From Lachnospiraceae bacterium (GTDB taxonomy: Bacteria; Bacillota; Clostridia; Lachnospirales; Lachnospiraceae), in NCBI GenBank assembly GCA_016284315.1, contig JAEEOO010000049.1:1-64000 (forward strand): DNA of 64,000 bases, written 5' to 3'. The notes under the pieces were generated by a model. The model saw only the letters and a list, made by a program, of their open reading frames with translations. It had not been told where the DNA came from and did not search any database. Made by a program: the position numbers and the translations under genes. Below are positions 19,643-30,329 of this stretch, piece after piece. Position 1 is the stretch's first letter. Every line of letters begins with the position of its first letter.

Positions 19643-20137
19643 TTACTTCTTTGCAGTTAAAAACAAACTCATGCTTCTGCCTTCTACCTTTGCGGGCTTA
19701 TCAATAACAGCCACATCGGCAAGTGCCTCGGCAAAATCATCCAAAACATGTTTGGTGGTATTCATGTGAGCCATCTCACGACCACGGAAACGAAGTGTAA
19801 CTTTTACTTTGTCTCCCTTGGAAAGGAACTTTCTTGCTGCTCCTACCTTTGTATTAAGATCGTTAGTGTCGATATTGGGAGAAAGACGGATCTCTTTGAT
19901 CTCAACCTGATGCTGTTTCTTTTTGTTCTCCTTCTCTTTACGGAGCTGTTCGTACTTGTACTTGCCGTAATCGACAATTCTGCAGACCGGGGGCTGTGCT
20001 GTAGGCGCAACCTTTACAAGGTCAAGTTCTGCTTCATCTGCAAGCGCAAGGGCTTCTTTTGAAGACATAACTCCAAGCTGTTCGCCGTTCACACCGATAA
20101 CGCGAACCTCTTTGTCTCTGATCTGCTCGTTAATCAT
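19643..20137 (-). CDS. infC: Translation initiation factor IF-3
   Basis: MINEQIRDKEVRVIGVNGEQLGVM...RFRGREMAH. Confidence 0.98.
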   Translation of the reverse strand: MINEQIRDKEVRVIGVNGEQLGVMSSKEALALADEAELDLVKVAPTAQPPVCRIVDYGKYKYEQLRKEKENKKKQHQVEIKEIRLSPNIDTNDLNTKVGAARKFLSKGDKVKVTLRFRGREMAHMNTTKHVLDDFAEALADVAVIDKPAKVEGRSMSLFLTAKK

Positions 20138-20346
20138 TAAGTCGCTAATGGTCGTATACCTCCTAAGTGTGCGTCACCATACTGTTAATGATGACAAAAA
20201 AAGAGTGAATAGCATTCTATCCACTCTTGAAATCGCATTAATATCTCATTAGATGAGTTAAATAATGGACTGTTACTCTTACCAGCTCAATTAAGGCCGT
20301 AAGGTGAGAGCGGATACTCTGCTTGATGTCCGTGCTTTTTAGGCAC
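20138..20346 (-). promoter_or_regulatory. Structured infC leader with attenuator, probably an L20-leader type riboregulator
   Basis: About 210-nt leader upstream of infC-rpmI-rplT with a terminator hairpin at 20201-20228 (AAGAGTG.../...CACTCTTTTTTT) ahead of the start codon. Confidence 0.65.
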
Positions 20347-20352
20347 TCAGTT

Positions 20353-20381
20353 AATTTAACATAGTTTTGTCACCATGTCAA
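20353..20381 (-). promoter_or_regulatory. infC operon promoter
   Basis: TTGACA - 17 - TAAATT. Confidence 0.65.
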
Positions 20382-20422
20382 CAATTTTTCGCATGTTTTT
20401 TTCATGCTCTTTTAAATTATAT

Positions 20423-23053
20423 TTACAGCCTTGTAATGCGGATGACTGCCTTTGCATCCGAACCACTTCCTGTAATGCTTACAACCTTGATGCTGTAACC
20501 GAAATCCTGTCCGTAGTCAAAGAGTCCCTCATCGAAGAATGCACTGTACTTTTCAAGGGTAAATTCACTTCCCGCATAGAAAAGGTCACCCTTTGTAAGG
20601 GTTGTGCGAGGGTTTTTAATGTCTGTAAATGTGTTTTTACCGCCGGCCTGAATAAGCTCCAAATTATACTTTCCGGATGCCTTGTAATTGTTGCCGTAAT
20701 GAACGGTTCCGATGGGGCATGGTGTCATGTCCGGGAAATCCTTATTTACGTAATCCCTTCGCTCCATAACAGCATCCACATGATACATGCGAACGCCGCA
20801 TGCTCCGCCGAGATTAAATCTTTTCGTTGAAGACATAGGATTTACGCCGGTATCGGTAAATAGATCCACCATCATATACTCGCAGAAAGGAGGCTCTAAA
20901 GTCTCTCCCGCAGCAGGGATAACTATGGCGTCTCCGGTATCCGCAAATGCTCCGATCTCGATATCAACAGATTCACCGCTCTTAAGATCTCTTACAACCG
21001 TGGGCTCTATCCAACCAACCGAATACTTTGAATATGGATTCCAGTCTCCGTTACTTCCGGACTGCATATCAAATTCGCCCACAGCATCGATTCCATGGTA
21101 TGAAACATCATAGTAATCGATGAGACCAAATGTATGGCTGAATTCGTGAATAAGCGTATTATCATCAAAAAGATCGGCATTGACTGTAAGGATGGTATTG
21201 ATCAGTGTAGGTCTTTCGGGGGTTCCCGCATATTCATTTCCGTAGGTGTGCCTGTACTCAACAGCGCCCTCAAATGTCGGTATGGTATATGCGTTCGGAT
21301 CCGGCCTTTCACCTGCATTTAAGAGGATCACTGTATCAACATAACCGTTTTTATCAAGATCGAACTGCGTCCAATCAACATCAGGATACGTCGCATAAAG
21401 CCAGTCTGTCATTTCATCGATAAACTCTTCATCAAACAACATGTTATGAGCCTCGGAGAAATCAAGCGGAGCGGTATACCATTCTGTCATGTAACTGTCA
21501 AGTTCGAACTTTCCGTAAGAAACGACATCCATATACTTAGAAAGTGAATATCTTTTATCGAGAGTTTTATCTGAATAATCCTTTGTGGAATCTTCTTTTC
21601 CAAGTTCAGCCACTCTTCCGAGTTCGCTCTTAAACTCATCATATATTTCCCGGGTCGCACTTTCAGGCTGATCCGGCCATGCGATAGGGATCACAAGAGC
21701 ATTGCGCTTTCCGATTCCGGAAGGAAAACCATATGGAACAAGATCATGCATTGTCCTTGCCCCTACATAGCTGGGCGTTACAACAAGGTCAACATCATAT
21801 TCCTTTCCGCCCATCTCAACTGTCAAGGTTGATCCTACGGTAACTGGATCCTTTTCCTTGTCGAGAACTTTTCCGGCCGCATCCTTAAGATCACCTATTT
21901 TATACATGCCGGGGTAAAGGGAGATACCGTAACTAAAAGGATATTGTTTGATCTTATCGTATGATTCCTCGTTTTTGTCCTTCGCAAGATCCGGTATCGC
22001 AACCAGCGCAAATGTATTTATTTTATTGTAGGGATCGAATGCTTCCTTTCCCGGGTCATATTTCTCTCCCTCAATGTATGCGCCATAATCATCCTCAAAG
22101 AGCATGAGTTTTCTAAAGCCGGTACACTCTGTGGCAGGCGTGTACAATACCCTTATTCCCGTAACAAGGACATCGGATGTAAATGTATAATCTCCTTTTC
22201 TGTAATGAGGAGCCTGAACTCCACATCCCAAAAAGCAAGGTTCAAAGATCACCTCATTGTTAATGGGATCATAATCATCATGAATAAAGAAATGAATGGG
22301 ATCAGAGGCTCCATCCATAAAGATCATTTCATCTAATCCTGTGGGATGCATGCTGCCGTCGAATGTATATCCGCCAAATACGCTGATCCAATCCTCAGGT
22401 TCACCCTCCTTAATGATGAAATCCGTGGAGTAAATCCTTCCGACCCCGTCCAAAGCTACTATCCATCCGTTCTCGTGGAAAAGAACACCTTCATCTGTCA
22501 ATTCGGTATCAACTCCACAGAAACGTACAGTCTCTCCGGAAGGGCCCTTACCTTCGAAATAAACATATCCGTCTCCGCCGTCCCTGAAACTGTCCCTATC
22601 AAGGGTTTCCACCACATCCCATGTCTCAAGTCCATCAAGCCAGCCATAGTATTCTTCATAAAGATCAGGCTCGTCCTCACTATAGGGGTCATTTGAAGGA
22701 TCGTATTCTCCAAAATACTCAGATACCATGGCATCCCCTTGGGTACCGTCTTCAAATACAGGACTTACATGAATACAAAATCCCTGGGGAACCTGATAAA
22801 AAGTATCCTCCGTACTTTCAGTTGCTGCTGAACAGGGACATCCCTCATAATCAAAAACAACATTTACCTGATAAGATACGGCGCCCTCTATGGGATTCCA
22901 TCTTGCCACACCGTTTTCATCGATGGTTATCACCTGTTCCCAATAATTTGAATCAGCGGGAATCACTGTATTTCCCTCTTTTGCAGAACATCCCGGTAAT
23001 ACAAGAGTCGCAATAACAAGCAGGCATAAAAGCATCTTGGAAAATCTTTCCAT
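20423..23053 (-). CDS. Lipoprotein metalloprotease, M6-like metzincin
   Basis: Lipobox LVLPGC; HEFSHTFGLIDYYD (HExxHxxGxxD). Confidence 0.85.
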   Translation of the reverse strand: MERFSKMLLCLLVIATLVLPGCSAKEGNTVIPADSNYWEQVITIDENGVARWNPIEGAVSYQVNVVFDYEGCPCSAATESTEDTFYQVPQGFCIHVSPVFEDGTQGDAMVSEYFGEYDPSNDPYSEDEPDLYEEYYGWLDGLETWDVVETLDRDSFRDGGDGYVYFEGKGPSGETVRFCGVDTELTDEGVLFHENGWIVALDGVGRIYSTDFIIKEGEPEDWISVFGGYTFDGSMHPTGLDEMIFMDGASDPIHFFIHDDYDPINNEVIFEPCFLGCGVQAPHYRKGDYTFTSDVLVTGIRVLYTPATECTGFRKLMLFEDDYGAYIEGEKYDPGKEAFDPYNKINTFALVAIPDLAKDKNEESYDKIKQYPFSYGISLYPGMYKIGDLKDAAGKVLDKEKDPVTVGSTLTVEMGGKEYDVDLVVTPSYVGARTMHDLVPYGFPSGIGKRNALVIPIAWPDQPESATREIYDEFKSELGRVAELGKEDSTKDYSDKTLDKRYSLSKYMDVVSYGKFELDSYMTEWYTAPLDFSEAHNMLFDEEFIDEMTDWLYATYPDVDWTQFDLDKNGYVDTVILLNAGERPDPNAYTIPTFEGAVEYRHTYGNEYAGTPERPTLINTILTVNADLFDDNTLIHEFSHTFGLIDYYDVSYHGIDAVGEFDMQSGSNGDWNPYSKYSVGWIEPTVVRDLKSGESVDIEIGAFADTGDAIVIPAAGETLEPPFCEYMMVDLFTDTGVNPMSSTKRFNLGGACGVRMYHVDAVMERRDYVNKDFPDMTPCPIGTVHYGNNYKASGKYNLELIQAGGKNTFTDIKNPRTTLTKGDLFYAGSEFTLEKYSAFFDEGLFDYGQDFGYSIKVVSITGSGSDAKAVIRITRL

Positions 23054-23074
23054 GAATAATCTCTCCCTAAAAAT

Positions 23075-23098
23075 CGCGCCTCTTTTTCAAGAGGCGCG
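23075..23098 (-). terminator. Terminator of thrS
   Basis: CGCGCCTCTT...AAGAGGCGCG followed by ATTTTTAG. Confidence 0.75.
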
Positions 23099-23116
23099 TT
23101 ATCATGATCAAATCTA

Positions 23117-24901
23117 TTATCTGTGTGCTGCGATCCTGTCTTTGCACATTTTGATGAACTCTTCGATGCTCATCTCGCTGGTCTCGTCGGTATCGCGGTC
23201 ACGGGCTGAAACATTACCTGCTTCAGTCTCCTTCTCGCCGAGGATCAGCATATAAGGAACTCTATCCTCCTGACGTGCGGCACGGATCTTGTAACCAACC
23301 TTTTCGTTGGAAGCGTCAATCTCAACTCGGATGCCGGCTTCATCGAGAGCTTCGTAAACCTTGTTAGCGTAGTCAAGATGCTTCTCGGATACGGGAATGA
23401 CCTTAACCTGTACAGGGGCAACCCAGAGAGGGAACTTACCCTTAGTCTCTTCGATAAGGTATGCCATGAATCTGTCGAGGGATCCAAGGATTGCTCTGTG
23501 AAGAACGACAGGTGTCTGCTCGTTAGAGTTTGAATCGATATACTTAAGGTCAAACTTCATAGGCAGACAGAAGTCAAGCTGACAGGTTGAAAGGGTGTAC
23601 TCGGCACCTACAGCGGGCTTAACGTTAACATCAAGCTTAGGTCCGTAGAATGCAGCCTCTCCAATCTCCTCGGTATAGTCGATATGAAGATCGTTGAGAA
23701 CCTGTCTTAAAGCGTCCTCAGCCTTGTTCCACATCTCGTCATCGTCATGGTACTTCTTTTTGTCAGCGGGGTCGCGGAGTGAAAGTACGCAGCGATAATC
23801 CGTAATATTAAAGTCCTTGTATACATCAAATATAAGGTCAACTACAGACTTAACCTCGCTCTCGATCTGGTCGGGAGTAACGAAGAGGTGGGCATCGTTC
23901 TGGCAGAAGTGACGACCTCTCTCGATTCCCTTTAATGTTCCGCTGGCTTCAAATCTGAAGTCGTGCGCGATCTCACCGATTCTGATGGGAAGCTGGCGAT
24001 ATGAACGGGGCTTGTTAGCGTAGATCATCATATGATGAGGGCAGTTCATAGGTCTTAATACGAATGACTCTCCCTCAACTTCCATTGCAGGGAACATGTT
24101 GTCCTTGTAGTGATCCCAGTGACCGGAAGTCTTGTAAAGTTCAACGCTTCCTACGCAGGGAGTCATAACATGCTGATATCCAAGCTTACGCTCTTTCTCT
24201 TTGATGTAGTTCTCAAGCTCCTGCCAAACGGTGTATCCCTTGGGAAGGAACATAGGAAGTCCGCGACCTACGAGATTGTCGGTCATGAAAAGACCCATCT
24301 CCTTACCAATCTTACGATGGTCGCGAGCTCTTGCCTCTTCCATTTCCTTCTCGTATGCTTCAAGCTCTTCCTTGGAAGAAAATGCAACACCGTTGATACG
24401 GGTAAGCATCTTGTTCTCGGAATTGTTCTTCCAATATGCTCCGGAGATACCGGTAAGTTTGAATGCCTTGAGAGCCTTGGTATAGTTGATATGAGGTCCT
24501 ACGCACATGTCGATGTACTCGCCCTGTTGGAAGAAGCTGATAACTGCGTCGTCATCAAGATCTCCGATGTGCTCAACCTTATATACTTCTCCTCTTTCCT
24601 GCATGAGCTTGATTGACTCTTCTCTGGAAAGGATGAAGGACTTGAAAGGAAGATTCTCTTTAACGATCTTCTGCATTTCAGCCTCAATCTTGGGGAAGTC
24701 CTCGTCGGAGATTACTGTCTCGCCGAGGTCAATATCATAGTAAAATCCCTTTTCTGTTGCGGGACCGTATGCGAAGTGAGCCTCCGGATATAATCTTTTT
24801 ACCGCCTGTGCGAGAATGTGGGCAGCGCTGTGACGGATAATGTGAAGCTCTTCTTCGGGGCTGCACTCGCCACTGGTGCCGTTATTAAAAACAACTTTCA
24901 T
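23117..24901 (-). CDS. thrS: Threonyl-tRNA synthetase
   Basis: RHSAAHILAQAVKRLYP; FVLRPMNCPHHMMIY; catalytic core and anticodon-binding domain. Confidence 0.97.
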   Translation of the reverse strand: MKVVFNNGTSGECSPEEELHIIRHSAAHILAQAVKRLYPEAHFAYGPATEKGFYYDIDLGETVISDEDFPKIEAEMQKIVKENLPFKSFILSREESIKLMQERGEVYKVEHIGDLDDDAVISFFQQGEYIDMCVGPHINYTKALKAFKLTGISGAYWKNNSENKMLTRINGVAFSSKEELEAYEKEMEEARARDHRKIGKEMGLFMTDNLVGRGLPMFLPKGYTVWQELENYIKEKERKLGYQHVMTPCVGSVELYKTSGHWDHYKDNMFPAMEVEGESFVLRPMNCPHHMMIYANKPRSYRQLPIRIGEIAHDFRFEASGTLKGIERGRHFCQNDAHLFVTPDQIESEVKSVVDLIFDVYKDFNITDYRCVLSLRDPADKKKYHDDDEMWNKAEDALRQVLNDLHIDYTEEIGEAAFYGPKLDVNVKPAVGAEYTLSTCQLDFCLPMKFDLKYIDSNSNEQTPVVLHRAILGSLDRFMAYLIEETKGKFPLWVAPVQVKVIPVSEKHLDYANKVYEALDEAGIRVEIDASNEKVGYKIRAARQEDRVPYMLILGEKETEAGNVSARDRDTDETSEMSIEEFIKMCKDRIAAHR

Positions 24902-25007
24902 CAGTAATTCCTCCTGGTAGCAGGTATGTCCTGCAAAAATTCTTAGTTAAAAACGTGTAAATAGTATTTTAATACTCTTAACATCAATTGTAAAGGCTGA
25001 AAGCCTC

Positions 25008-28000
25008 TTAATCCATGTTGTAAGTCCTTCTCTCTTCTTTTGAAAGACTTGCTCCGGCAAACTCGGTGCGGGCCATCTCAGTCAAAGTCTTGTAATCCTT
25101 GTAACCGATGGTGTAAATGCCTCTTCCCGTTGAAATATAGAATTTCTTGTTGGGGATTGAGTAATATACTCCGTTGTTTTCAACAACATCAGCTACCTTT
25201 GCATAATTCTCACCCTCAAGGAGACATGCATGAAGGCTTCCGCTAAGGCCGACCATTCCGTCCTTTTCCTCAACCTTTGAGATCATTCCTTCCATCTTGA
25301 CGGATCTGATATATTCCTTGGTCTCAAGGTCTCTGATCTTTACGGTGTAATCATCGCCCTGAACCACAAGTTTTTTGTCATTGTCGATGAATGAAACAAA
25401 CATGCTTCTTCTGCTCTCAAGGGGCATCTCATCAAATATCTCGCCGGTTGTGGTGTCAAACACTCTCACGTAGCCGTCCGCACATACCATGGCAGCTTTC
25501 TTTCCATCCTCTGTAATAGCAAGAAAATCGCTGATGCTTGCATCCGAGATCTGGCGAAGCTTTTCATTTTCAAGGAATGAAACGGTCTGGGCTCCAACGT
25601 CTATCTTTACAATGTTGCTACCCTCAACTGCGATATAAATATACTTTCCATCCTCGGAAACTACTGCTCTGTAGAATGATCCCTCCACCTCATCTAGTCC
25701 GTCGCATAAAAGAACGGGCTCCATTTTTTCAAGGTCTACAAGGATAAATCTTCTGTAGCCGTAACTCAAAGCATATTTACCGTTGTCGGTCACATAGGCT
25801 TCACTCATGGAGAAGAACTCTTTGATATCCTCATAGATAACTTTTTCTTCTTTTCCGGCTGCAACGTCAACCTTGTAACATCCGTCACCGTCAACGTAGA
25901 TCATTGTATCTCCGACGAATTTGATAACATCGGGAACAAGATACTCACCCGGAGTGAATGTATAAACCTTATTGCCTTCGTTGTCGTAGATGATAAGGCT
26001 GTCGCCGTCAAAATATTTGCCTATGAGATACTTTCCATCATCAGAAATTCCACCGAGATAGCAGGTAAAATCCTCATAAACCAGTTCTTCAAGATCGCTT
26101 GCCTGATGTGAAGTTACAAGCAGGATCTCTGAGCTTCTTGACTGGGAGATCGCAATGTAGTAACCAAATCCCACCATATCAAGTACAGAAGTATTGGCAG
26201 TAAGACTTCTTCCTGTAAATTCTCCGGTATGGAAATCAACTTCGTAAAGGGTTCCATCTTCAAGACCGGCAATTCCCTTTCCGTTTGATTTATAGAGGAT
26301 AACGGAATTTACATAGCTGTTATATGCAACGGTAGCAATTACTTTACCGGTATTTCTGTCAATGGTGATACTGGTTCCGGCGTTGGTAACAACTATCTCG
26401 TCAAAATGCTCTCCTTCGGGAGTATCGTAGCTGTGATCGCTGTAATCTGTTGATGTGATCCAGAATTCGCTGTATGAAGAAGGAACAGGGGTTGTCCACT
26501 TAATAATACCGTTTTCCGAATCGATCAAACTTACTTCAAAAGAGAAGTCCTCAGGATCATCACCGATATCGTTTCCTGTAGCAATAAGGAAATCATCTCC
26601 GATGAGGGGCTCAATATTGTAAACGGAATGCTCACTCGCGGTTATGAGTTTGCTGCTTCCATCCTCAATATTGAAAAGAGTAAAGGTTTTTTTCTCGCCC
26701 TTAACTGCATTGTTCTGAACAAGAAGGTATTTGCCCTCATATGAAAACTCTGCCTTGTATCCAAAGCCATATCCTTCGGGAGCGACATATGTATCTTTAA
26801 GTTCTCCGGTCTTAAGATCGAAGATATCAGCTACGGTCATAAGATCATTGTTGAAGAAATAACCGAGATAATCGGAATCTTCTACTCTTTCATACTCATA
26901 GTATACAAGAGCAGCAAGACCGTGCTTTGCATCGATGGTTGCGGTGAAAAGGGTTCTTCTGTTAGGAATATCCTCTCCGATGACCTTGCTGTAAATAGTT
27001 GATCCGTCGTATCCGTACTTGCTAAGACCGTAATCGGTAACGATATAGATTCCGTCAGCATCTGCGTCATATGCTTCTACATCGTCGATCCTGTCATCAT
27101 CTCCAAGGATACCGGGTATCTTGGTCTTAAGTTCAAAAGTCTCTGCATCCCAAGCGTAAACGTTCTGAGCCGAATCCCTAACAAGGAATACGGTCTTGTC
27201 GGCATTGATCTTGGAATCCTGAACCTTGGTGTCGTGCTTTAAGGATCTGTCTGCGGAGTAGAAGTTGCCTGTGTTGTAAGCATACATGACCTGTGCAAGA
27301 GCATACTCAGCCTCTCCTACATAAGGTCTGTCGTTCTCTTCGGAGGGAAGAGCTTCCATGGCAACAAGCGCTGCGTCATCTCTCTTTCCTTCAGCAAGAA
27401 GGGACAAGGCCTTCTCAGCGTAGAATCTTGCCTGGTTCTCCTGTTTCTCGCGGTATTCCTTTAAGATATCTTCCGCAAGCTGTGTCTTTTCTTCAGCAAG
27501 CTGGGACTTTTCGTCAGCGAGCTGAGCCTTCTCATCTGCAAGAGCCTTCATCTTGGCTGCAACATTTGCGTTGTAAACACCAAAAGCAGCTCCGGCAAGG
27601 GCAACAACTGCAGCTCCGGCGGATACAAGAGTAATGGTTCTCTTGATGATACGCTCTTTGTGGCGCTGTCTTAAGTCATCGTATGAACATCCGAGAACAG
27701 GGGCAGCAAGCCTTAAGATCTCGGTCTTAAACTTCTTATTTCTCTCTCTTGCATCTACGCCTCTTACGTCAGCGGCAAGGGGCTCAACGGGATTACCGTT
27801 CTCATCTTCCAAAAGAAGTTTGGGGAAGCTTTCGTTAGGCTCGCCCTCGATCAGGACCGCAAGAATATGATCTCTTCCGTGCATGGAAATAAAGGTCTCG
27901 ATCTCCTTAAGGACCCAGTAAGATTCGGGAGTGTTGGGGGAGCAGATAACGATAAGCCATTCGGACTGTTCAAGTGCACCGGAAATATTGTCGTTAAGGT

Positions 28001-28175
28001 CGCTTCCGATAGGAAGCTCTTCCTGATCCCTGAATACTCTTTTGATCTTTTTCTTTCCGGTCTTCTTCTGAACCGCAGCGGGAACATGATATGTCTCAAG
28101 ACCGGTATGAACCTTTTTAGCCATCTCCATATCAAGAGGAGTGTGTCTGTAGCTTATAAATGCATCATACTTCAT
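25008..28175 (-). CDS. TIR domain - TM - beta-propeller protein
   Basis: N-terminal TIR MKYDAFISYRH...RVFRDQEELPIGSDLNDNI...SEWLIVICSPNTPESYWVLKEIE; TM around residues 175-200; coiled coil; about 700-aa WD40/PQQ-like repeats. Confidence 0.88.
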   Translation of the reverse strand: MKYDAFISYRHTPLDMEMAKKVHTGLETYHVPAAVQKKTGKKKIKRVFRDQEELPIGSDLNDNISGALEQSEWLIVICSPNTPESYWVLKEIETFISMHGRDHILAVLIEGEPNESFPKLLLEDENGNPVEPLAADVRGVDARERNKKFKTEILRLAAPVLGCSYDDLRQRHKERIIKRTITLVSAGAAVVALAGAAFGVYNANVAAKMKALADEKAQLADEKSQLAEEKTQLAEDILKEYREKQENQARFYAEKALSLLAEGKRDDAALVAMEALPSEENDRPYVGEAEYALAQVMYAYNTGNFYSADRSLKHDTKVQDSKINADKTVFLVRDSAQNVYAWDAETFELKTKIPGILGDDDRIDDVEAYDADADGIYIVTDYGLSKYGYDGSTIYSKVIGEDIPNRRTLFTATIDAKHGLAALVYYEYERVEDSDYLGYFFNNDLMTVADIFDLKTGELKDTYVAPEGYGFGYKAEFSYEGKYLLVQNNAVKGEKKTFTLFNIEDGSSKLITASEHSVYNIEPLIGDDFLIATGNDIGDDPEDFSFEVSLIDSENGIIKWTTPVPSSYSEFWITSTDYSDHSYDTPEGEHFDEIVVTNAGTSITIDRNTGKVIATVAYNSYVNSVILYKSNGKGIAGLEDGTLYEVDFHTGEFTGRSLTANTSVLDMVGFGYYIAISQSRSSEILLVTSHQASDLEELVYEDFTCYLGGISDDGKYLIGKYFDGDSLIIYDNEGNKVYTFTPGEYLVPDVIKFVGDTMIYVDGDGCYKVDVAAGKEEKVIYEDIKEFFSMSEAYVTDNGKYALSYGYRRFILVDLEKMEPVLLCDGLDEVEGSFYRAVVSEDGKYIYIAVEGSNIVKIDVGAQTVSFLENEKLRQISDASISDFLAITEDGKKAAMVCADGYVRVFDTTTGEIFDEMPLESRRSMFVSFIDNDKKLVVQGDDYTVKIRDLETKEYIRSVKMEGMISKVEEKDGMVGLSGSLHACLLEGENYAKVADVVENNGVYYSIPNKKFYISTGRGIYTIGYKDYKTLTEMARTEFAGASLSKEERRTYNMD

Positions 28176-28183
28176 AATTAGCG

Positions 28184-29689
28184 CTATACCTGTTTATAGG
28201 ACTCCTTAAAAATATTTTGATTGATTATATAAACATCCATTGGATCGTCCTGCCTGAAGGCAAGATAATCTCCGGGAAGCCCGAGATAATATTTATCGGG
28301 GTCCCAGGATGTAAATACTTTTACTCTGTGGTCAAGCTGCCTTGCATAGATTCCGTCTCCGCCTCCTGCTATGGCAGTTTTTGCATAGGGCACGATCTCG
28401 TACCGCTTTCCGGATTCAATATCAACTACCGTGGGAGGATATTCTCCGGGGAATTCGTACTCCTTTTCGACTTTCGTATAGGAGCGGTTGAATTTTTCTT
28501 TTTTGCAGGGATATATCTCGCCTTCGATATTGATGATAACGTAAAAATCATCCGTCACCATTACATCAACATCGCCCTCAAGGGTTCTGATGGAAATCTT
28601 ATTACCGGGTTCAGTAAACTTAGAAACATCCACATAACCAACGGGTACTTCTTTTTTGATGTATCTGTTTAACTTTGAAACATCCTCCACATACTCACCG
28701 GCAATGATGATCTCTGAGGTGTCAAAATAATTGATCATCCTCTCCTGCATGAGTTTATTGAGGGCATCGGTTTCATAAGGGATTCCCGCTTTCTCGATAA
28801 GGTCTTTCTTAAGGAATCCTCCGGCCTTAACGATATGACCACCTCCGCCTCCGAAGCCTTCTGCGATGACTCCCGCAAGCTCACTGGCTTTAACTTCTTT
28901 TACGCAGCTCCTAACAGATATCTTTACTCCGAAAGGAAGGATGCTGTAAACAAGACAAGTCTCTACGGAATCAACCTCAAGGAGCATATCGCTTATGACG
29001 CCTAAAATATTGGGATCACAGGGCTGTGCCTCAACTATGGAGAACAAATACTTGTCATTGTACTTCGCACTGTTAAGGGCATCTCCCGCTATCTTTAATT
29101 CCTCTCTTGAGAGATTGGAATTCTTGAACAGGATGATGTTTGTAACATTGTACTTTGCAAAATCTCTTAAGTCCCTGTCGGCGGGATGGGATACCTCGGC
29201 GAATCCGTTGGTGTCCGTCATAAGGCCGTAGTAAAGAGCTGTCGCTATATTTTCATCCTTGTTGTAGTCGATGCCTTCTTTTTTGAGCATCTCGCATATG
29301 ACCGTTGAGCAGGAACCGTAATTGCTCCTTATCTCGCTCATCTCCGGTATCTCGCCCGAAACCTGATGGTGATCGATGATGGCAATATTTTCTGCCTCAA
29401 ACTTTGTCACATTGCTTTCGCCGTACTGACAGTCAACCGTGATCAAAAGTTCCGGCTTCTTAAGCTCAGTAACAAACTCTGCGGGGATCTTCAGTTCTTC
29501 CATCATGAGAACAAGGTTCTTTTTTTGCACGGGAAATTTACCGCCGTAAACAAACCGCGGTTTTTTACCATTTTTCTCAAGATACCATTTAAGTGCAAAT
29601 CCACTGGCAAGCGCATCTGCATCCGGGTTGTCGTGGCACTGGATAACAATGTCTGAAAATCCCAGAAGGTCCTTTAGATGTAAAGACAT
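28184..29689 (-). CDS. DHH/DHHA1 phosphoesterase family protein
   Basis: QCHDNPDADALASG, IDHHQ, FGGGGGHIVKAGGF. Confidence 0.9.
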   Translation of the reverse strand: MSLHLKDLLGFSDIVIQCHDNPDADALASGFALKWYLEKNGKKPRFVYGGKFPVQKKNLVLMMEELKIPAEFVTELKKPELLITVDCQYGESNVTKFEAENIAIIDHHQVSGEIPEMSEIRSNYGSCSTVICEMLKKEGIDYNKDENIATALYYGLMTDTNGFAEVSHPADRDLRDFAKYNVTNIILFKNSNLSREELKIAGDALNSAKYNDKYLFSIVEAQPCDPNILGVISDMLLEVDSVETCLVYSILPFGVKISVRSCVKEVKASELAGVIAEGFGGGGGHIVKAGGFLKKDLIEKAGIPYETDALNKLMQERMINYFDTSEIIIAGEYVEDVSKLNRYIKKEVPVGYVDVSKFTEPGNKISIRTLEGDVDVMVTDDFYVIINIEGEIYPCKKEKFNRSYTKVEKEYEFPGEYPPTVVDIESGKRYEIVPYAKTAIAGGGDGIYARQLDHRVKVFTSWDPDKYYLGLPGDYLAFRQDDPMDVYIINQNIFKESYKQV

Positions 29690-29831
29690 GATCTCTCTCC
29701 CTTAACGATCAAAAGTCTTATATTGAGGAGCAAATTATAATGCCCCACAGTCTCTAATTATACCAACCACGCAAAGAAAAGACAAGAGACCGCAGCCTCT
29801 TGCCTTTAGATATATGAGCTTTTAAACTAAG

Positions 29832-30329
29832 TTAATTTGCTCCGCCGAAAACGATCTTTTCGACTTCATTCTTGGGAACATTGAGAGAAATCGCAAGTTC
29901 TCCAAAAAGAAAATCGGCGGCGATGCGATAGTACTTTGCATCAACCGCCGTTTCCTTACGACCTGCTTCGATGCGTTTCCTACGTCTTTCGTATATAGTC
30001 TTTAAGAGACTCACAAGTAATTTGATGTCATTGCTTCTGACACATCCTTTATACTCAGTCTCTACGAGCTTTTCATTGGGGATTTCGAGACACTTGATCT
30101 CTGAAACTTTAGAAATGATTGCCTTAGCTTCCTCAGCGGTAAGAATTGAACGAATAGACTCGTTTGCGACCGCAACAGGAACATATACAGTACTGGCAGC
30201 ACTGTACACAGGCTTTAAGATGTAATACTCTTCATCCTTGTCTACTCCTGAAATATCAAGGGTAGTGATTTGATCAACCTTGCAGACTCCTTTGTTTCCA
30301 CAAGCAACATATTCTCCGATACTAAACAT
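29832..30329 (-). CDS. CarD/CdnL-like transcription regulator
   Basis: MFSIGEYVACGNKGVCKVDQI...YYILKPVYSAASTVYVPV; GGAAG upstream of this start. Confidence 0.85.
   Translation of the reverse strand: MFSIGEYVACGNKGVCKVDQITTLDISGVDKDEEYYILKPVYSAASTVYVPVAVANESIRSILTAEEAKAIISKVSEIKCLEIPNEKLVETEYKGCVRSNDIKLLVSLLKTIYERRRKRIEAGRKETAVDAKYYRIAADFLFGELAISLNVPKNEVEKIVFGGAN

Noticed and set aside
24902-25007. T-box leader upstream of thrS
   Set aside because: Only about 106 nt between the TIR gene and thrS, with no visible T-box TGGNACC motif.
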